From the NCBI GenBank assembly GCA_964457455.1, contig CAYWJN010000103.1, positions 1-8,460 on the forward strand: DNA of 8,460 nt, given 5' to 3'. This document shows positions 6,801 to 8,460 of this stretch, in pieces. The position numbers and the translations under genes are program-made. The stretch is from JABMPU01 sp964457455. Lineage in GTDB: Bacteria; Cloacimonadota; Cloacimonadia; Cloacimonadales; TCS61. Each line of letters opens with the position of its first letter. Within the stretch, counting starts at the first letter, position 1. Below the pieces are notes generated by a model. It worked only from the letters and a program-made list of their open reading frames with translations, had not been told where the DNA came from and ran no database searches.

Positions 6801-7099
6801 AATCTATTTCCCGCCAGTTAAAAAGAAATAGAATTGACCAATCGCTTTTAGATAACCAAGAAAGAATTTTGTCACGACTTCTCGATGCTCAAAAATCTAT
6901 TCATAAACGAGAATTTTCCAAAAAAAGAAAAGCTGAAATAAGTGAAATTGAGGATTGGGAATTACCGGAAGAGATAAAACTCAGATTTGAGAAAATGCGT
7001 CAGAAAGCTCTGCTTGATGAGGATTACAAATCATTTCCCAAAGAATACCAGGAATTGATAAAGGAATATTTGAAGTTATTGAATGAGAAAGCAGAGTAG
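3857..7099 (+). CDS. large membrane-anchored coiled-coil protein (TIGR02302/DUF4175-like)
   Basis: A 1080-residue protein with two hydrophobic segments at the N-terminus (about 18-46 and 53-75) and a third at about 138-159. A beta-rich, probably periplasmic region follows (about 175-470) and includes an Ig-like block with PEIRIVSP and ASDDFGLQNLKLFY at about 371-409. A long Glu/Lys/Gln-rich coiled coil runs from about 477 to 770. After about 110 residues of non-repetitive sequence comes a Gln/Met/Gly-rich stretch with five glycines at 896-900, then a second helical region to the end. This order matches the TIGR02302/DUF4175 proteins, whose function is unknown; the name rests on architecture and the DDFGL block, not on a search. 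ATG 3857 follows AGG at 3849-3851 by 5 nt. An exact in-frame repeat (LQEAMEKLQEAME, near 5622-5655) suggests local duplication in the coiled coil. A hairpin follows the stop directly. Confidence 0.75.
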   Translation: MRLFERKINFQQLMSNSLFILKFLILIISLLFLFFSIFFIIFNFSVGHQNELFYFAFCLKITIILILFYLIFQTVKSWINKFQAAKILDEFNKDKTDTYQNALELLNETFDPEILKLIFKKADKKAENQIIKPDWVQIKFLILPFISVLIFSLLIFILNPQEFSKTLNFFLLNKLPPVAHKEFVEVEPGNIIISCNENLLIEVVNPEREVEHFLFYKIEEKWRETKLLDFKKIFNNLDFSFNYFIKTPFASSDTFRVDVFEYPAVKTISIRYDFPKYTGLKAELETESSGHIKAIKNTNIILQIEANNPIQTAHIIFFDGELKEMERLGKSSFKTNFKISKNGSYHFRLKDILGNISQKISKTITVIPDKAPEIRIVSPGKDTLLTQNMLLPLKIFASDDFGLQNLKLFYFINYGEETFFEIRNEIEGSLLNLDYVFDLNQMFLIPGDKVVYWTEITDNSPEKQKAESRKYIARFPSIEEIYQEIEKQEAENTDILQNTLEKSKELEKDFEEKRLEMLKKDEFDWDDKKELEKFLENQENMNRDIQQITEEYQNLIEKFESNKALSTETLEKMQKIKDLMEEISNEQLQEAMEKLQEAMENMDPEVMKKAMEDLKFSMEDFIQKLEQTIDLLEDIKKEQAIQKALEISEEMEEMQSKLNEKTKQQESKTSKQDASELAEEQQTISEKLENLKEQIEKAKEMLDEKKDKEILEKMKELQEQMEQDSLSSDLQESSENLQSEQFEQAKQKQQNASNKMQKMTQKLQEMKQMMSSSSMMEMGKIIEETIRRLLIFSDKHEESAQSYVKDPFAILPSQIANFEGIDLTLKILYSVPMIILAIGPKFVFDANFTFSNYRDLFTDINDAKNNKIKTYLSNIQKGINLMIFDLMQASSNMQQGGGGGMQSLMQSLQQMGQQQMMMNMMTQQLMQQIGKDGMISNETRSQMQKLARDEQRLAENLKRMLQNNPEAQKQVSALNKIVEDLESISRQLKRNRIDQSLLDNQERILSRLLDAQKSIHKREFSKKRKAEISEIEDWELPEEIKLRFEKMRQKALLDEDYKSFPKEYQELIKEYLKLLNEKAE

Positions 7100-7119
7100 C
7101 TCAAACAATCTTGTTTGAG
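7100..7119 (+). terminator. perfect 9-bp hairpin directly after the long gene's stop codon
   Basis: CTCAAACAA at 7100-7108 and TTGTTTGAG at 7111-7119 are exact complements around a TC loop, beginning at the base after the TAG stop. The position fits a terminator or an RNA 3' end stabiliser. What follows is a purine run rather than T residues, so intrinsic termination is doubtful. Confidence 0.45.
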
Positions 7120-7121
7120 AA

Positions 7122-7190
7122 GGGAAAAGGAGAACCGGGAAAAGGGAGAACCGGAGAAAAGGAGAAAGTTGAGTAAAGGAAAAAGGGAGT
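7122..7190 (+). repeat. polypurine tract with tandem 15-16-bp units
   Basis: Almost every base is A or G. Three units can be aligned: 7122-7136 (GGGAAAAGGAGAACC), 7137-7152 (the same plus one G) and 7153-7168 (GGAGAAAAGGAGAAAG), then a more degenerate fourth ending in AAAGGGAG. There is no reading frame of interest. Such tracts expand and contract by slippage and can form triplex structures; no function is shown. Confidence 0.65.
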
Positions 7191-7198
7191 AAGCAACT

Positions 7199-7278
7199 AT
7201 TTTCATTAAACTGAAAAATAGCTTGCAATTAATTGGTTCGATATAAATATTTGATTCGATTTTCATTAAAATGAAAAA
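7199..7278 (+). promoter_or_regulatory. two palindromic sites and promoter region upstream of hipB
   Basis: ATTTTCATTAAACTGAAAAA at 7199-7218 recurs at 7259-7278 with one change, exactly 60 bp apart. Each is an inverted repeat, TTTTCA-N6-TGAAAA; in the second the arms are a perfect TTTTCATT / AATGAAAA (7260-7267 and 7270-7277). A -10-like TATAAA (7242-7247) lies between them, with TTGCAA (7223-7228) upstream at a poor 13-bp spacing. A further direct repeat, TTGGTTCGAT / TTGATTCGAT, is at 7233-7242 and 7251-7260. The second palindrome abuts the AGAGGA ribosome binding site of hipB. By analogy with HipB autoregulation of hip operons, these are the likely HipB operators. Confidence 0.6.
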
Positions 7279-7288
7279 AGAGGATTAA

Positions 7289-7498
7289 ATGAATATAAAT
7301 GATTTGGCTAAATTAATAAAAGAACGAAGAAAAACTTTGCAGATCAACCAGCAGGAATTTTGTGAAATCTCCGATATTGCGCATCATACATTGAGTGATA
7401 TTGAATCAGGAAAAGGGAATCCGACTTTCGCTGTTTTAAATAAAATTCTCAATGTTTTAGGTTTGGAAATGAGGATAAAAATCAAAGGTTCTGAATAA
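7289..7498 (+). CDS. hipB: HipB-like XRE/HTH_3 antitoxin-repressor
   Basis: A 69-residue helix-turn-helix protein of the Cro/C1 (HTH_3) class. The DNA-binding unit spans about 5-60, with Q20-N21-type entry QINQQEFCEISDIAHHTLSDIESGKGNP: helix 2 at about 21-29, recognition helix at about 31-40, then the family-typical ESGKGNPT. It corresponds to HipB, which dimerises, represses the hip operon and holds the kinase in a complex. No C-terminal tail of the E. coli HipB type is present. ATG 7289 has a good AGAGGA ribosome binding site. Its TAA overlaps the ATG of the next gene by one base (TAATG), so the two are co-translated. The paired palindromes upstream suggest autorepression. Confidence 0.88.
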   Translation: MNINDLAKLIKERRKTLQINQQEFCEISDIAHHTLSDIESGKGNPTFAVLNKILNVLGLEMRIKIKGSE

Positions 7499-7824
7499 TG
7501 GCACGAAAAGGAAAAGTGTATCAGAATGGGATTTTTGCAGGAATAATTGAAAAGAAAGGGTTTGAATACATTTTCTATTATGATGAAAATTTTTTGAAAG
7601 ATAAAAACCTTAAACCGATATCTCTGAATTTTCCCAAAACCCAAAAGAAATTTAGTTCAAAATATCTTTTTCCTTTTTTCTATGGATTATTAGCAGAAGG
7701 AGCTTTGAAGGAAATTCAATGCAGGAAATTTAAAATAGATGATAATGATCATTTTTCCAGACTTCTTAAAACTACAAAATTTGATACCATCGGTAATATT
7801 ACAATCGAGGAAATAAATGAATAG
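7498..7824 (+). CDS. hipS: HipS-like protein (free-standing HipA N-terminal subdomain)
   Basis: A 108-residue protein covering only the N-terminal subdomain of HipA (the 'couple_hipA' region). Recognisable pieces are the opening VYQNGIFAGIIE at 7-18, FYYDENFL at 26-33, ISLNFPKTQKKFSS at 41-54, the hallmark LFPFFYGLLAEG at 57-68, and FDTIGNITIEE at 95-105. In one-piece HipA this segment is fused to the kinase. Here it ends at TAG 7822-7824 and the kinase core follows as a separate overlapping gene. This is the HipS/HipT split of the HipBST type, in which HipS rather than HipB is the main antitoxin; that role is transferred from the E. coli system. It overlaps hipB by 1 nt and the kinase by 8 nt. 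Confidence 0.85.
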   Translation: MARKGKVYQNGIFAGIIEKKGFEYIFYYDENFLKDKNLKPISLNFPKTQKKFSSKYLFPFFYGLLAEGALKEIQCRKFKIDDNDHFSRLLKTTKFDTIGNITIEEINE

Positions 7825-8460
7825 ATGTCTCTCGTGCCTTAAAGAGTTAGATAAAAATAAAATTTGTAATTCATGCTTGAAATTATTATTCAATAAAAGA
7901 AAAGTAAATCCGGTTTTGAATTTTAATAAAAAGGATTTTTTGAAAATCAGAACAGAATTGGTTGATAAATTTTCGATTTCAGGAGTTCAAGATAAAATAT
8001 CTTTGAAGATTCATAAAGATGAATTAATTCCTACCGATAAAGATGGTGAATTTATTCTAAAACCGATTCCAATTAATCCAACTCCGAAATTTAATGATGA
8101 TGTGCCGGCGAATGAACATATTACCATGCAGATTGCCAAACAGGTTTTTAAAATTAAAATAGCAGAGAATTCTCTGATTTATTTTTCTGATGAAGAATTG
8201 GCTTTTATTTCTAAGCGATTCGATAGAAAAAACAACAAGAAACTACAACAAGAAGATTTTTGCCAGATTTTGAATAAAACTCCGGAAAATGTGGGGAAGA
8301 ACTTTAAATATGATGGAAGTTATGAACAAATCGGAAAGTCGATTTTAAAAAACATTCCGGCATATATGATTGAGATAGAAAAATATTTCCATTTGGTCAT
8401 TTTCAATTATGTATTTGGTAATGGTGATGCTCATTTAAAGAACTTTTCAATTCTGGAAAG
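7817..8460 (+). CDS. hipT: HipT-like Ser/Thr kinase toxin, 3' end beyond the window
   Basis: The first 214 residues of a HipA-family kinase core, open to the window edge. It starts at ATG 7817, 6 nt after GAGG (7807-7810), overlapping the stop of the HipS-like gene by 8 nt. A zinc-ribbon-like CXXC pair (C4-C7 and C17-C20) opens the protein. The Gly-rich loop is FSISGVQDKISL at 52-63, with the Ser-Ile-Ser at 53-55 in which HipT kinases autophosphorylate. ILKP holds the likely ATP-binding K82; ANEH is at 98-101, SKRFDR at 132-137 and QEDF at 145-148. The catalytic loop FGNGDAHLKNFS at 200-211 has D204 and N209. The second metal-binding Asp lies beyond the window. The kinase appears intact as far as seen. 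E. coli HipT phosphorylates tryptophanyl-tRNA synthetase; the target here is unknown. Confidence 0.88.
   Translation, partial: MNRCLSCLKELDKNKICNSCLKLLFNKRKVNPVLNFNKKDFLKIRTELVDKFSISGVQDKISLKIHKDELIPTDKDGEFILKPIPINPTPKFNDDVPANEHITMQIAKQVFKIKIAENSLIYFSDEELAFISKRFDRKNNKKLQQEDFCQILNKTPENVGKNFKYDGSYEQIGKSILKNIPAYMIEIEKYFHLVIFNYVFGNGDAHLKNFSILE

Noticed and set aside
7498..8460. hipS and hipT as one hipA gene broken by a frameshift
   Set aside because: hipT has its own GAGG ribosome binding site and ATG, starts with a CXXC module rather than mid-domain, and carries the SIS loop of true HipT kinases.

Overview
The window is AT-rich (roughly one third G+C by eye) and reads as chromosomal DNA of an anaerobic or fermentative bacterium. 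A [NiFe]-hydrogenase maturation protease, a regulator of pyruvate,phosphate dikinase (PPDK) and a very long TIGR02302/DUF4175-like envelope protein together fit the FCB side of the tree, for example a Cloacimonadota-like lineage. That placement is an inference from gene content and base composition only; there is no marker gene in the window.

Layout. (1) 85-552 (+): hydrogenase maturation protease of the HycI/HyaD family, preceded by a 12-bp-arm hairpin. (2) 660-1589 (+): YhcC-type radical SAM protein (TIGR01212). (3) 1590-1862: a gap with a strong palindromic element, a 3' coding remnant and further inverted repeats. (4) 1863-2675 (-): the PPDK/PEP synthase regulatory kinase-phosphorylase (DUF299), with a structured leader upstream. 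(5) 2835-3810: a cassette holding an MNT nucleotidyltransferase and a HEPN protein (minus strand, ATGA overlap), bracketed by two copies of a 68-bp direct repeat that differ at one base. (6) 3857-7099 (+): a 1080-residue membrane-anchored coiled-coil protein with a Gln/Met/Gly-rich stretch. (7) 7100-7288: a hairpin, a polypurine tandem repeat and two palindromic sites. (8) 7289-8460 (+): a three-gene hipB-hipS-hipT-like kinase toxin-antitoxin locus whose kinase gene runs off the window.

How the parts fit. The housekeeping genes (1, 2, 4, 6) look like independent units. Two toxin-antitoxin type modules lie on either side of the long envelope gene. The MNT-HEPN pair appears to have entered the divergent promoter region between the PPDK regulator and the envelope gene, because the 68-bp sequence that looks like the envelope gene's promoter is present again on the far side of the cassette. 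The hip locus is split so that the HipA N-terminal subdomain is a separate 108-residue protein and the kinase carries a Ser-Ile-Ser motif in its Gly-rich loop. Both are hallmarks of the HipBST type rather than HipBA. Two near-identical palindromes exactly 60 bp apart upstream of hipB are the obvious candidates for its operators.

No tRNA, rRNA, CRISPR array, transposase or integrase was seen.
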